From assembly GCA_031769625.1 (NCBI GenBank), contig JAUIMM010000885.1, positions 2,871,001 to 2,935,000 of the forward strand: a stretch of 64,000 bases of DNA, in the 5' to 3' direction. This document shows positions 33,997-45,483 of this stretch, piece by piece. The notes below the pieces were generated by a model. That model worked only from the letters and a program-made list of their open reading frames with translations, did not search any database and was not told the origin of the DNA. The position numbers and the translations under genes are program-made. Position 1 is the stretch's first letter. Every line of letters starts with the position of its first letter. This stretch comes from Taudactylus pleione (lineage: Eukaryota; Chordata; Amphibia; Anura; Myobatrachidae).

Positions 33997-34392
33997 CATG
34001 CTTGCCGTCTATCTGGCTGCCCCTTCCGGGAGGGAGCAGCCAGATCGGCTTTACTGGGGGGCGTGGCCATCAAATGGGGCGGGGCCGGCCAGACTAAAAG
34101 AGTATGCGGGCGGAGCGGGGGGCGGAGCCACATGATCGCGTCACTTTGGCCCCGCCCCCGCTACACACTACCGATATTACAGGCAGCGTGAAGCAGGGGG
34201 CGGGGCCAAAATGACACGATTCAACGTGAATCGCGTTACAGGCCCCCCGCTGCCGAGGATTTTACTGTAATTGCGGTGGGGGGCAGGAGGGGTTTGCAGC
34301 CGCCGGGAGACTTGTCTGCCTTCCCGGGAGGTCGGGAGCGGCACCCGCTTTTCGGGAGGCTCCCGACCAAATCGGGAGGGTAGGCAAGTATG
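33997..34392. mobile_element. hAT-like MITE (CATACTTGC ends), copy 3, perfect duplication
   Basis: Ends CATGCTTGCCG and GGTAGGCAAGTATG are inverted repeats. GTGCAATG flanks both sides (33,989-33,996 and 34,393-34,400). The interior is GC-rich with CTTCCGGGAGGGAGC and GGAGGCTCCCGACC near the ends. This copy fixes the family as having 8 bp duplications. Confidence 0.88.
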
Positions 34393-34400
34393 GTGCAATG

Positions 34401-35223
34401 TAGTTTTGTCGGTTACAGTTGTTTTATTTATGCAAATAAAATGCACAGTTTGATCGAGAAAGACGCTCCGTGCAGCCGAGTCGCCGAGACCTGGCGCCCC
34501 GATAGGGGCTGTTTGGCGAGACTGAAGCCACAGTGTATGAGGATATATTGGCCGTTGTCTGATGGCGGATTTGTATTTTATAATTCTAAACCAGCATTAT
34601 GGACTTGACCTCTGTACTTTTGTCTTATAATTTGCTTTTTTCTTCGCCTGAAAGCATATTGTAATGGCAACATCCTCTCACGGTGTGCTAATAACAAAAG
34701 CTGTAATTATCATGAAAAACATTTTCATTTCCGACTGGAGTGTGTCTGTAGGCCTCATTCTGTCATTCTCCATTGTGGTTTAAAGTCAAATGAATGTCAC
34801 TAATGGACGTGTAACTTTAGGTATGTGTAACAAAGTAATATCGAACTCCAAATACATTTCATCGTATGCAATACAAAACATACTGCGGGTCACAATGGAA
34901 CAGAGTCAAATTAAAATGTCAGTAGCACATTAACGAATGTGAAAACAATAAGAGGTGGCTGGTATAATTCAATCATAGCCATTCAGATTTTTATGAATAT
35001 TTCAATTATTAACGTGCAACGAGAACACTTTGCACTGGCTGTGATTACATTTGTGTAGCACGATTAAAGGCACTAACAATAGGCTAGGTTTGCAGCTATT
35101 TTAGTCATTTCAAAATTTCAAAAAGTTTGTACATATATTTATTATTTAAAATATATCTGTTATACCTGATAAGATTATACTTCTGTGTACAACTATATAG
35201 ATATTGTACATTAATGGACTATA
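34401..35223. other. Unassigned AT-rich sequence
   Basis: No gene or element recognised. Confidence 0.5.
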
Positions 35224-35820
35224 GGCCTGATTCAGAGCCGGACGCTATTTGCGGACGGTCGTTCTAAAAAAGGGGCCGGCTATTTAAATTAAGCACTCGC
35301 TCTTTGCGGTTTGTTGATGCCTCTATGTCTGAGCGAGCGAACGAAAAATGTGCTCGCTATTTTGTAAACACTCCCCTTTGCCGTTCGCATCACACGTCAT
35401 CTCCTGTATTTATTGGATTAATCGGGTACATCGAAAGGCATCTGAACTGCTCGCAGTGCTTGTGGTAGGTTTATCCTACCGCAATCACTGCGAGCAGTTC
35501 AGGCTAAAAGACAACCAAGTGACGTGGTCGATGACGCTGCTTTGTTAATTATGCACCCCCATTAAATGCCCTTTTGACCGTTAGGCACGCCTGCGTTCGG
35601 ATCTCCACTCCCCCGTTTTCAAGCACCTTCCCTTGTTACCACCCACAGACGGTACATTCTGTCAATCAAATTAGCAGCCCCTCGCTGTTTTGCGAGCGCA
35701 CGATTTCCGACCGCAATGACTGGTTTGCGCATGCGCATTACGACCCATACGCATGTGCAGTTGTGCGAACATCGTTCAGAGCGAACGAGCGGCCGCTTAC
35801 GAGCGGCTCTGAATCAGGCC
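35224..35820 (+). mobile_element. Harbinger-like MITE family D, copy 2
   Basis: Left end GGCCTGATTCAGAGCCGGAC, right end GAGCGGCTCTGAATCAGGCC. The interior matches the copy at 11,933-12,532 in opposite orientation, for example CGCTATTTGCGGACGGTCG and TCAGGCTAAAAGACAACCAA. Length 597 bp against 600 bp. Confidence 0.85.
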
Positions 35821-36203
35821 CTATGTGAGCTGGTGAGGTGAGCAGGCTGGGAACAGGTGGCTGAAATTCTTCAAGCTACAAAATTGTCCAAAAAAATAAA
35901 TAAAATAATACTAGTGCCACTGTCCACCAGTAGGGGGCAATGCTGAGCCCTCTCCATCAAATGGTATTATTTTAATAAAGTATGTAATTTATTTTAACCA
36001 TGCAGGTATTGTTGCAGGTATTTACTTTTGCTTTTCAGCTTCATTTTTTATTTTTCTTCTATCAAATGACTTTAATGTATATTGTGGCTAATGCCTGGGA
36101 TTTATGCAGGAGACTCAGATATGATTCATCGTTATTGTTGAATGTACGTTTACCACTTTGGCTCTATTTAAGAATTAGTCATAGCCACTTTAGCACTCGC
36201 ACT
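35821..36203. other. Unassigned sequence
   Basis: Nothing recognised. Confidence 0.4.
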
Positions 36204-36206
36204 TAG

Positions 36207-36809
36207 GGCCTGATTCGGACCCGCTCGCTATATGCAGCCGCTCACTCGCAGCGTATGGAAATTCAGCTAAGTGACGTCAAAGAATGCATGGCAAGGCATA
36301 CGCACGCCCACTATGTCTTGGCGAGCGATCTCTTTGTGTTTACAGATGCCCACCAGCCTGTCTTTAGCCGCCCACTTGCGTACGTCATCTCCAGGAAGTA
36401 TATACAACCATCGGTACATCGGGTCCCTTCAGATCTGACCGCAGCGCTTGCGGTTGACTGTACCCTACCACAAGCACTGCGAGCACTTCAGTGTATTATT
36501 CAACCAGGTGACGTGTACTATGACGCCGCTAGTTAATTATGCATGCCTCAGAAACGACGTGGAAACACTCTGGCATGCCTGCGTCCGCACCTCCACTCCC
36601 CCGTTACTACTGCCCTGCCCCTGTTACCACCCACAAACGGCCTCTCCCGTCTCTCATTCCACTGGGCTGTCTTGGCACGGCGAGCGAGCACATTCCGATC
36701 GCTCATTCTAGTTTGTGCACACGCATTCCGAACTACATGCTTGCGTACATTAGCAAACATCGTCTGCAACGAGCGGCCGCATGTTTGCGAGCAGGTCTGA
36801 ATTAGGTCC
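36207..36809 (+). mobile_element. Harbinger-like MITE family B, copy 3, intact with TTA duplication
   Basis: Ends GGGCCTGATTCGGACCCGCT and (inverted) GCAGGTCTGAATTAGGTCC; TTA flanks both sides (36,204-36,206 and 36,810-36,812), the triplet favoured by PIF/Harbinger elements. The interior carries a TGACGTCA near 36,271 and TGACCGCAGCGCTTGCGGTT. Non-coding; the overlapping open frames are artefacts of this MITE. Confidence 0.88.
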
Positions 36810-36910
36810 TTAGCTCAGGGCAAGGGGAATCCATGAAAACCTTTATGGCTTCAGAGAAACTCTCTAGGTTTTCTTAGTCCCCTTTGGTTTGTAGTACTAT
36901 GCACATATAT

Positions 36911-37075
36911 CAGTGTTTCCCAACCTCGGTCCTCAAGGCACACTAACAGTCCAGGTTTTAGTGATTTCCATGCCTGAGAACAGAGGTATTAATTAAGACA
37001 CCTGTGCTGAAGTATGGCTATCCTTAAAAACCTGGACTGTTAGTGTACCTTGAGGACCGTGTTTGGGAACCCCTG
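36911..37075. mobile_element. Short hAT MITE, CAGTGTTTCCCAACC ends
   Basis: Left end CAGTGTTTCCCAACCTCGGT and right end GACCGTGTTTGGGAACCCCTG are inverted, followed inward by CCTCAAGGCACACTAACAGT and its complement. The flanking octamers ACATATAT and CTCTATAT match at 5 of 8 positions. This is a widespread vertebrate hAT-type miniature element; 165 bp. Confidence 0.8.
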
Positions 37076-37126
37076 CTCTATATTATTAGCAAGCCAGAAA
37101 CACAGCAGAGGATGCCACTGAGAAGG

Positions 37127-37330
37127 GGACACAGGGGTGTATTAAGAGAGGAGGGGGCCCAAGTGCAGTCTCCGGCTGGTGCCCACTCCGCTCTCTTCAG
37201 CGGCCGGCAGCACACTGAGCGCAGCACAGCAGCAGTAGACTCTGGGCACTAGTCTGTGCCCAGAGTCTGCTGCACATGCACAGGTCACCGGGAAAATGGC
37301 TGCAGCGGCCATGTTCCTGGTAACAAGGGG
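37127..37330. mobile_element. hAT-like MITE family X, 5' fragment
   Basis: CAGGGGTGTATTAAGAGAGG followed by GGGGGCCCAAGTGCAGTCTC, GACTCTGGGCACTAG, CCAGAGTCTGC and CACCGGGAAAATGGC match the left half of 41,041-41,437. The right half is absent. Confidence 0.65.
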
Positions 37331-37455
37331 GTAGATTTACTAAGGAGCAAGTTCTGAACTGCAGATCATTGGTTGCTTTAACTTATAGGGGCCTATTCAT
37401 CATAACTAAACTTTCTCTGGAGGTAATTAGGTTTTGAACTCGCAGTGGGAGGCAC

Positions 37456-37970
37456 ATATAGAAACTGTTGCAATTCCTACACCGTTCACCTGATTTGGAT
37501 GTAATTACCCTCAAATTAAATCTGAAAGTCTGCAGTTAAAGCACATCTTGTTTGTTTCATTTCAAAGCCATTGTGGTGGTGAATAGAGGCCAAAATATGA
37601 AAGTTCTGTCAATGTCCCAATATTTGTGCACCTGACTGTAAATTGTAAACCAAGGCTTTTGCCGACTTGTTTGATAAAACGCCACTGATGAGTTTCTCCC
37701 CATAATGATTTCAAAATGGTCTGATCATAGCTTAATTACATTGCTACCATCAAACTACAATTATATCATTTGTGCATACAGTACTTGGTTGTCTTCTCTC
37801 CTGGAATTTCCTACAGACTCCCAAATTTGGGGTTCTCCTGATCTCCCAGGAGTGTAGACAACCTTCCCATATCCCAGCTGTTTCTCCAGTGAAATGGGCC
37901 AGATGGGAGAATGATGATGTAATGCGCTGTGAATCACTTCATCATGGCACCGCCACCCATGATATAATGT
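37456..37970. repeat. 515 bp duplicated segment, copy 2
   Basis: Same segment and orientation as 31,105-31,619. The flanking sequences differ on both sides. I see substitutions near the right end (CACTTCATCATGGCACCGCC here against CACTACATCATGGCACTGCC there) and very few elsewhere. Confidence 0.85.
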
Positions 37971-38414
37971 AGGAAATTGAACATTACAGTGTGATGGTGG
38001 GGTGCAGCGATGATGCTATTTGTGGCACTGTACCCTCTCTTTAGGATCTCCCCTTCCCTTGGTCTCCAAGAGCACTGAAAGAAAAAGTACACAAGTATTG
38101 ATTGGTGTATAATTGCAAACTTCAATGGGACGCAGTTGTACCCTTTACCGCCAAATTTTTTGTAGAATAATTTTTAAAACTTGCAATTAGTATAAAGCAA
38201 CTACTGTATATATGGATGCTACACTAAATAATGTATTGACATGTACTGTAACTTAAGATGAGTACTGGCAGGGGGCTGAGAAGGGGGGGATGAATCCACA
38301 GTACGCGGGCTCTGGACCAGTGGGGGCTCCGGGCCAGCTGTTGAATTCCTCTTTGCAGCGCACTCCAACGCTTCCTGGTGCCAAGGCCCCACGGCTGTCT
38401 CAATGGACCGACAT
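37971..38414. other. Unassigned sequence
   Basis: Nothing recognised. Confidence 0.4.
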
Positions 38415-38417
38415 TTA

Positions 38418-39265
38418 GGGCCATATTCTTATTAGCGGTGAAAAGTCAGAAGTCGGACTTTTCACCATCATTGCTGTTTATCAGGTGCGTACCCGCGTAT
38501 GCCCGTATTCAATTTGGAATCGGTGAAAACGGGACCCAGCGGAAAGGTAAGTATTGAAAAGTCCTGTCACTTTTGGGGAAATCAGCCTGTCACCCCCCAA
38601 AAGATGGTCTGACATGGATGATCACTATGGGTACCCCCGAATTGGCCAGCTAAAGGTATTTGGGCTTTTTAAACCGTGTCAGTAGATGCTTTTATGCGTC
38701 TTTGTAAAGGTAGTGTAGAATAGCATTTAGCAACATTTTTTTTGGAAAAGAACTAGTCCCATCAAATTTGGGGTACATGAAATTGGGTGCAAGCATATTT
38801 TGAAGTCCCTAAAGTGAACTTTTAAAATTATTCAAAAATCCACCTGCCGCAACCAACCACATTCTAGAAAACCCCTGCCGCATACTTGGGGACTCCCCCT
38901 GAGTCTATTTTGCTAGCATTTTAGTTTGTCCCCCAACTTTTTTTCACCCCCAAAATGAAACCACTTTTTTTGGGGTATCCTATCAAACTTTAAAAAAAAA
39001 ATTAGACACAGATTACTTTGAGGGGACATTCCAAGGGGTGCAGGGTACTTTTTATAAGTCTGCACCACAAAACCCCAATTCTGCACTTTTTTTTCGCCAC
39101 CTATTCAGTGGTGAAAACTTATCCCCGGGCTTTGCCAAAGACTTTTCGCACCTGTGAAAAGTCTTCGAAATTGAATATGGGGATAAGTGAAAATGGCGAA
39201 AATGACTTCATCGACAATAAATTATCGCCGATAACTGACTTTTCACTTCTAATTGAATACGGCCC
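38418..39265. mobile_element. Harbinger-like MITE family E, copy 2
   Basis: Left end GGGCCATATTCTTATTAGC and right end CTTCTAATTGAATACGGCCC are inverted. TTA precedes and ATA follows. Inner arms continue as GGTGAAAAGTCAGAAG and TAACTGACTTTTCAC. The 848 bp length fits family E copy 1 once the inserted MITE there is removed. Confidence 0.78.
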
Positions 39266-39968
39266 ATAGAATCCTCTTTTCCTAGATAATAGCTGTTTAG
39301 CAAAAATATATTTGACTTTACTTACTTGGAAGAACTCAGCACAACAGATATCGGCTGCAATTTTGCTGAAATAACAAAGACAGATCTATAAATCGTACAG
39401 GGGAAAGTAGATAAAACGGTAAGTGACGTTAATAATTGCAGCTCTGGCTGTTTACCGCAGATCGCCACAAGGGAAATTGTCTGTGGACAAAAATATTTTC
39501 CTTATGTACCGCTAAGTGTCATTTACCAACCTCACGATCCAGTGCAATGTTAATCTATGACGGGAACTTGCATACAAGTATTTTCCTGCCCTGCATTTTC
39601 ATAATCGTTCTTACAATTTTCCAATTACATAGCAGAGCCGGTATTCAGATTAATAGCCACCGGTTCAACTTTTGTCTCCCTCTGCTATTTGCATGAACTG
39701 GATAATCATCTCATCAAACCAACCTCCAGTAATTTGATTGATATCCAAGATGTGCAGGTTTGTATTCTTTATTAGCTGTACGTGTTCTGTTTGTAAACCC
39801 GGTCAGCTGAAAGGGAGAATGTTAAATATGCATAAAGGGTGATAGAGGACACGGACGTTCTTATTTTGAGGTTAAATGGAAAATTTGTCTAAGGTCGTCC
39901 TGATAATATTTGTAGTTATTTTTTTTTTATATATATATATATAAATAGGCAAAAGAGGAATTTACCCC
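39266..39968. other. Unassigned sequence with a TA tract
   Basis: No gene recognised. A (TA)n tract lies at about 39,930-39,953. Confidence 0.5.
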
Positions 39969-40735
39969 AGGGGGTAAATTACTAAAGGTCGATTTTGGTC
40001 GATGTTTGCTCGATTTTTGGTCGATTTTGTATTTCAGGGTCTAAAGCACACATTTACTGACAGATGATTTTTTACATATTTTTTTTAAAACAATGGCCCT
40101 CATTCAGAGCCGTACGCTCTGAGCAGAGCGCACGCTCTGAATGAGGGCTGCCCTCCATGAAAATGGAGCGTCCTCCTGGACGCTCGTATAGCTGTGGGTC
40201 ACCACCCACAGGCTATACGAGCGTGCAGTTTGATGGCCGCGATGGTCGTGACCATCGCGACCATCGAAACTGCGAGCCGGAGCCTGCGGTTGAGGTTTTC
40301 AACCGCAAGCTCCGGAGTGATTTTGGCTCTATCAGAGCCAAAATCACTCCCACTGACATCACTAGTGATGTCAGTGGGCCGGCTTCTGACGGGAGGCGTT
40401 CCCGTGGGAACGCCCCCGTCAGGGAGGAATGCCCCCGTCACGCCTACCAAAGGGGGCGTGCTGTCAATCAACATCGACAGCACGCCCCCTTTGATCAGAC
40501 ACAACGAGCGAAGGACTTTCCTTCGCTCGTCGCGTCTGGCGCATGCGCACGACGGAGCTCCCTCCATCGTGCGCATGCTCAGTGCAGAACATCGACCCAC
40601 CTGCGAGCGGACAGCCGCTCGCGAGTAGGTCTGAATCAGGCCCAATGTCAAGAAGCACGTGTTAGTAAATGTGTGCTTTAGGGGTTTATTTACTAAAAGT
40701 TGATTTCGGTCAATGTTAGGCAGATGTTAGTATGA
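39969..40735. mobile_element. Composite repeat split by family C
   Basis: CTAAAGCACACATTTACTGA (about 40,041) is inverted as TTAGTAAATGTGTGCTTTAG (about 40,662-40,682), bracketing the family C insertion. Just outside, GGGGTAAATTACTAAAGGTC (left) and GGGGTTTATTTACTAAAAGT (right) run in the same direction, each followed by a CGATTT..GGTCRATGTT sequence. I can support an inverted-repeat element with flanking direct repeats but cannot name the family. Confidence 0.5.
40095..40643 (+). mobile_element. Harbinger-like MITE family C, copy 4, AAT duplication
   Basis: Ends GGCCCTCATTCAGAGCC and (inverted) GGTCTGAATCAGGCCC; AAT flanks both sides (40,092-40,094 and 40,644-40,646). The first 55 bases form their own palindrome closing in CTCTGAATGAGGGC. 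It has the central TGACATCACTAGTGATGTCA, a TTTTGGCTCTATCAGAGCCA dyad and the AAAGGGGGCGTGCTGTC hairpin. The three overlapping open frames up to 174 codons are artefacts of the palindromes. Confidence 0.87.
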
Positions 40736-40939
40736 GAATAGAAGGGTGCCCTGGGCACTGGATGCTGGTAGTGTGGCGTGGGGGTGCTGCAGGTAGTGAG
40801 GTCACCCTGACCTAATAGGAGAATAGTATAGCAAGTCTACTGTGCTCAACCCCTATCTGTGGCGTGGGTGAGTGTAATAAAAATCTGATGAGAACTGTAA
40901 TAGCTGAATGGCATCTTTATTGGGTAATGTTATACACCG

Positions 40940-40978
<39 letters not shown>

Positions 40979-41032
40979 ACACTGACAAACAGTGTATACA
41001 ATGTTGCGACGCTGTTTTATAGCAACATAACA
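40736..41032. other. Unassigned sequence with (TA)n/(TG)n tract
   Basis: A TA run then TG run at about 40,938-40,978. No gene recognised. Confidence 0.6.
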
Positions 41033-41040
41033 GGTGATCG

Positions 41041-41437
41041 CAGGGGCATTTCTAGAGAGGAGGGGGCCTGTGTACAGTCTCCGACACGGGCCCCCTCCTC
41101 TCCGCCCGATGGCCAGCAGCGCACTAAGCTGTGCGTGGCCAGCGCCAGAGTTATAGACTCTGGGCACTAGAGTGTGCCCAGAGTCTATAATGTATGCACA
41201 GGTCACTGGGAAAATGGCCACAGCGGACGTTTTCCCTGTACTGCGCATGCGCAAACGATGGGAAAATGGCCACCGCGGCCATCTTCCAGTCGTTTTATAC
41301 CGCCGGACCCCTGCGCCGACGTGGGACTCCGGAGAGGTAAGTAATACTATGGGTGTAGGGAGTGCGGTGCGGGGCCCCCCTGGACCCAGAGGCCCGTGTT
41401 CCCCGCACACCCTGCACCCATTATAGATACGCGCCTG
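41041..41437 (+). mobile_element. hAT-like MITE family X, full copy
   Basis: Left end CAGGGGCATTTCTAGAGAGG; right end TATAGATACGCGCCTG, whose complement CAGGCGCGTATCTATA matches the left end. Flanking octamers GGTGATCG (41,033-41,040) and GGTAGTCG (41,438-41,445) match at 6 of 8 positions. Sub-terminal GCACTAGAGTGTGC dyad and CTGGGAAAATGGCC repeats are shared with 3,475-4,364 and 37,127-37,330. Confidence 0.7.
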
Positions 41438-41445
41438 GGTAGTCG

Positions 41446-42839
41446 CTACCCGGAGTGTAGAGTAAAGTTTAAACAGTGCCCTAATGGTGTGCAGGAACAG
41501 TATGTATGTACATACAATGCTTGTGTATCCGTGGGATCAGGAGAGCTATATGTTTTTTAACTAACTGTTTATTTGCAAAGCCTCCTGGATGTCTTCCTGG
41601 AGAAGGGGACTGACCAGCACAATGGAGTAAGTATGTACTGTGAGTGCGACCACCATCTTAAACCCTGAGCCGTGCAGCTTTGTTGCATGCACAGTAGCCA
41701 AAAATTGCTCCACTGCCTCCGATATCGACACTGCGTGCACCTTAGGCCCACAGACGCTTAACTGCCATTGACACAATTCAAATGACACTGACAGAACAAA
41801 TTTAGCTAAAGGCAATAAATATTATGTATCTAATGATAAAGTCTGTATAAGCACGGTTATAAAATAAATATGAAAGCATTAACCAGTAAAGCTGATGCAC
41901 TGGTAGGAAACTTATTGTGATATGAGAAGTACACTGTGAAGTATGAAATACCGACTTATATCAAAGACTTTATAATAAAAGACATAGAAAATAACGTATC
42001 AGTCACTGGTGGCATCTACAGCAAACGCCATTGTGTCATTATGTAATTTATCCAAAACCAAGTAGAAATAAGTTATACTTATCTTCATAAATGAATATGG
42101 AATCGTACAGTCCGCTAGTTACTGCTCTGGTTACACTGACTGTAATTGGAAGAGAAAACATAAGAGCCAAGTTTTATGAAGTGAACTGTTTTTGACAAAC
42201 TGCTCTGAATGTCTAAAGTCATTGTTTTATTTACCAGCTGCTGCCAAAGTTTTCTCATTGTCAAAGCAAAATACATACATTCATTACCGGTGAGTACTGG
42301 CGGAACAAATAATATTTTATTTTGTAGTTTTCTACTTCTGTACATTTTTATTCTTTAGCAAATTCTAATCTGCGCTGCAGCTGCAGATCCGCTAAATGTC
42401 GCTGCGCATTTTCAGCTGGTCTCTCACACGGTCAGCGGCTCCTTACAAGTCTCCGTTACTGCAGATGCAACAGGAGTTGGATCAAAGTGTAAAGCCCCAT
42501 TAATGAGGAGTTGAGCCAAACAAATGAAAGTAGACAGGGCAGTTGAGTCATCCATTTGACCTGGGTACTGAGAGGGAGTGGCCACAATCCCTGCGGAAAA
42601 AAAAATCCTGCTGGACACCTCCAAGGAGCCCGGATAATTAGTACCCACTCTCCCATTATCTACCTGGAAGCAAAGTATATATCTTATTCATTGTAAAAAT
42701 GGTGACGTGTATTGGGTTGTTTTAAAAACATGGTGGTTTTATAGCTGTAAATTGGCGATTCACTTGAGCACCAGGAAAACCACTCAAATTTGGCGGGTTA
42801 GTAAAAAACTGGCACCTAATAAATTTACCATTAAGAGTG
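41446..42839. other. Unassigned sequence
   Basis: No gene recognised. The reverse frame at 41,561-41,815 (84 codons) has no motif I know. Confidence 0.45.
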
Positions 42840-44793
42840 TCCATGAATGAGGTGAGTATGACATTTCAGATTGTGACACTGTAATTAAAGAGCAGCCAAT
42901 TCCACAACTGAGGAGGGAACTTTGGAAGTTACTAATGGACAACAGGATGAGGTGGAATCAGTGGAACCACCTCAAGTTCATGGTAATCGCATTGTCATGC
43001 CTGGGCATAAGTAAAAAATAACCACCTCTAGCATGTGGAGATTTTTTTAGCCAAACCAAACATCTTTTGTTAAGGCATCTGTAGCCTTTGTCATGCCAAA
43101 ATAACTAAAGGTAGAGCTGGTAACCACCTAAGTGCCTTCTACATCTAACATCATTTACAGTTAGTTCATTTAAGTAGTTCATAAAAAGCAGGTGAATCAT
43201 GTCACAAGCAATCCAGCATCAGCTACAAGCAGTGTCGATAGTTACCTCCAGCAGTCTTCAAAATGTACTAAAAAATGTATGAAAGATTACCATTGTTGGC
43301 CCATTGCGCATACGCACGACGGAGGTGGCTTCATCGTGCGCAGGCACGAGACCCGGATAGCGATGAGCAAACCATTGCTCCGGGTCTCGCACCAAAGGGG
43401 GCGTGCTGTCGATGTTGAGTGACAGCACGCCCCCTTTGGTGGGCGTGTCGGGGGTGTGCCTGCCCAGATGGAGGCGTTCCCATGGAACGCCTACCGTCTG
43501 GGGCCGGCCCCACTGACATCACAAGTGATGTCAGTGGGAGTGCTCTCGGCTCTGATAGAGCCGAAAGCACTGTATGGCTTGCGGCAACGAGACTCTACCA
43601 CAAGGGTCTTGTCGCAAGCCCGATGGTCGCAATGGTCTTGGACCATCGCGACCATCTTCCTGGCCACTCACTATAGCTGTGGGTGGTCACCCACAGCTAT
43701 ACGAGCGGCCAGTAGGCCGCTCTAAAAATGAATAAGGACAGCCCTGATTCAGAGTGAGGGCTCTGTCAGAGAGTCCGGCTCTGAATCAGGGCCAGAATCT
43801 CTAATGCTGGATTCCATTGGAGAGGAACTACACTAATGGTGATGATGATGACAATATGGCCAACATTGAGGAGGATGACTACTGTTAGCCTAAATCCCAT
43901 TAGTAATTTACTAAAATCCCAATGTGCTCTACAGTACAACAAATATTGCCAACAACCACAATGTTTTCTATTTTTTAGGGGCCCAAGCAAACCAAGAACT
44001 CGGTCACAAAAGTGACATTCCCTATCACTGAAGTCATAAATTTGTTAAACTGTGCTTTTCTTTTTAATATACAACATACTGTAAGGGTGGGTGTAAAGGT
44101 CCAAGGACAATTCCATTTCGCACTATTTTACATTATAGCATTTGGCCATATTGTTAGTGTGTCTACTTTTTTTTTAAATAAGCACTATGCCACTGCTATC
44201 TCTTTCACTCTATGTCACACATGTTTCTATATAAGCTAATCAAAATGAAAGACAACAATTGTGTTCCTGAAACCATTTAAATTCTTAGCCATATCAACTT
44301 GTTGGTGTATCTTCTTTCTTAAAATGGGCACTGTGACATTGGTTATCCCTCTATCTTCATGTAACACATGCTGATGAATTACAACGTTGAATCAAATCAC
44401 TGAATCATTACTGTACCTAATTAAAACTGTATAAGCTAATTGGCAATCAAAATGAAAGGCAACAAGTATTTTTCTCAAAATATTTGACTTCGGGGCAACT
44501 TGGTTTATCTTCTTTTTTTGAAAATTAGCACTCTGTCATTGTTATCCCTCTACATGTCAAATGTTGCTGTATAACAGTACCTCACAAAACTATTTAACCA
44601 GTACCTAATAAAAATTGTATAACCTATCAAGATTGAAAATGAAAGCTGCCAGTTACTTTTCTCAAACCATTTCATTTCTGGGCTTTGGCCAGTTTGTTGG
44701 TGTTTCTTGTGTTTAAAAATAAGCTCTATGGTGCTGCTGCTGTCCCACTGCATGTCAAACATGTTGTTGTATAACAATATATAGTAAAAACAC
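42840..44793 (+). pseudogene. Decayed hAT 3' region, split by family C
   Basis: The sequence at 43,795-44,160 parallels the 3' end and untranslated region of the hAT relic at 52,540-52,860: a GATGATGATGACAA acidic C-terminus, GGGGCCCAAGCAAACCAA against GGGGGTCCCAACAAACCAAT, and AAGGGTGGGTGTAAAGGTCC against AAGGGTGGGTGGGAAGGCCC. Upstream, 42,840-43,300 appears to be more of the same relic. It then continues as diverged internal repeats of a 'CTTTTT..ATAAGCACT..GCCA' type to 44,790. Heavily mutated; no transposase motif could be read with certainty. Confidence 0.5.
43305..43793 (-). mobile_element. Harbinger-like MITE family C, copy 5, left end missing
   Basis: In reverse orientation: the GCGCATACGCACGACGGAG block, the ACCAAAGGGGGCGTGCTGTC hairpin, the CACTGACATCACAAGTGATG palindrome and the terminal mini-palindrome ending GGCTCTGAATCAGGGCC. 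The first ~40 bases expected at the left end are absent, so no duplication can be defined. Confidence 0.75.
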
Positions 44794-44796
44794 TTA

Positions 44797-45277
44797 GGGC
44801 CTGATTCAGACCTGCTCGCAAGTGCATTGCGCTCGCAAGCAGGTCGTTGGTGGCCCAGTGCGCTCGCACGGCATGTGCATTGCGCGTGCATGAGCCCCGG
44901 AGCGAGCGCAAAAAGCACTCGTTCTGGGACTCACTACAAAAGGGGCGGCTGTCGATGTTGATCGACAGCTCGCCCCATTTTGTAGGTGTGGCCAGGGGGT
45001 GGCTTCACAAACGGAGGCATTCCCAAGCGAACACCTGCCATTTGTGGGCGGCCCCACTGACATCACCAGCTCTCTGGGGCTACCACAAGGGTCTCATCGC
45101 AAGCCCGATGGTCACGATGGTCTTGACGATCGCGACCATCATGCTGGCCGCTCGCAATAGCTGTGGATGGTCACCCACAGCTATGCGAGCGGCCAGGAGG
45201 CCGCAACAAAAAAAACCAGCGCCCACCCTGATTCAGAGCGAGCGCTCGCTTTTTGCGAGCGCCTCTGAATCAGGCCC
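44797..45277 (-). mobile_element. Harbinger-like MITE family C, copy 6
   Basis: Ends GGGCCTGATTCAGACCTGCT and CGCCTCTGAATCAGGCCC; TTA precedes and TGA follows. The CTGTCGATGTTGATCGACAG hairpin is present, but the central palindrome is cut to a half (CACTGACATCACCAGC), which is unusual for the family. Confidence 0.78.
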
Positions 45278-45483
45278 TGAATCAGTACCCTAACCACCAA
45301 GACAATTTTCTTTCTCAAACCGATTGTCTTTTGAGCTTTGGCTAGCTTGGTGTACTTTTTCTAAATTAGTAATCCTATCAGCATGTATATGTTTAACTCA
45401 GAGGTGTTTTAACTTCTATAGACCACTGCGGTGTGACTATGATTCATATGTATCTTGTTATGTGTTTATGCAGAATTGGTATG
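45278..45483. other. Unassigned spacer
   Basis: Nothing recognised. Confidence 0.4.

Noticed and set aside
40157..40681. 174-codon forward frame and overlapping 150-codon reverse frame
   Set aside because: Both lie inside a family C MITE whose palindromes keep opposite strands open together; no protein domain is recognisable.
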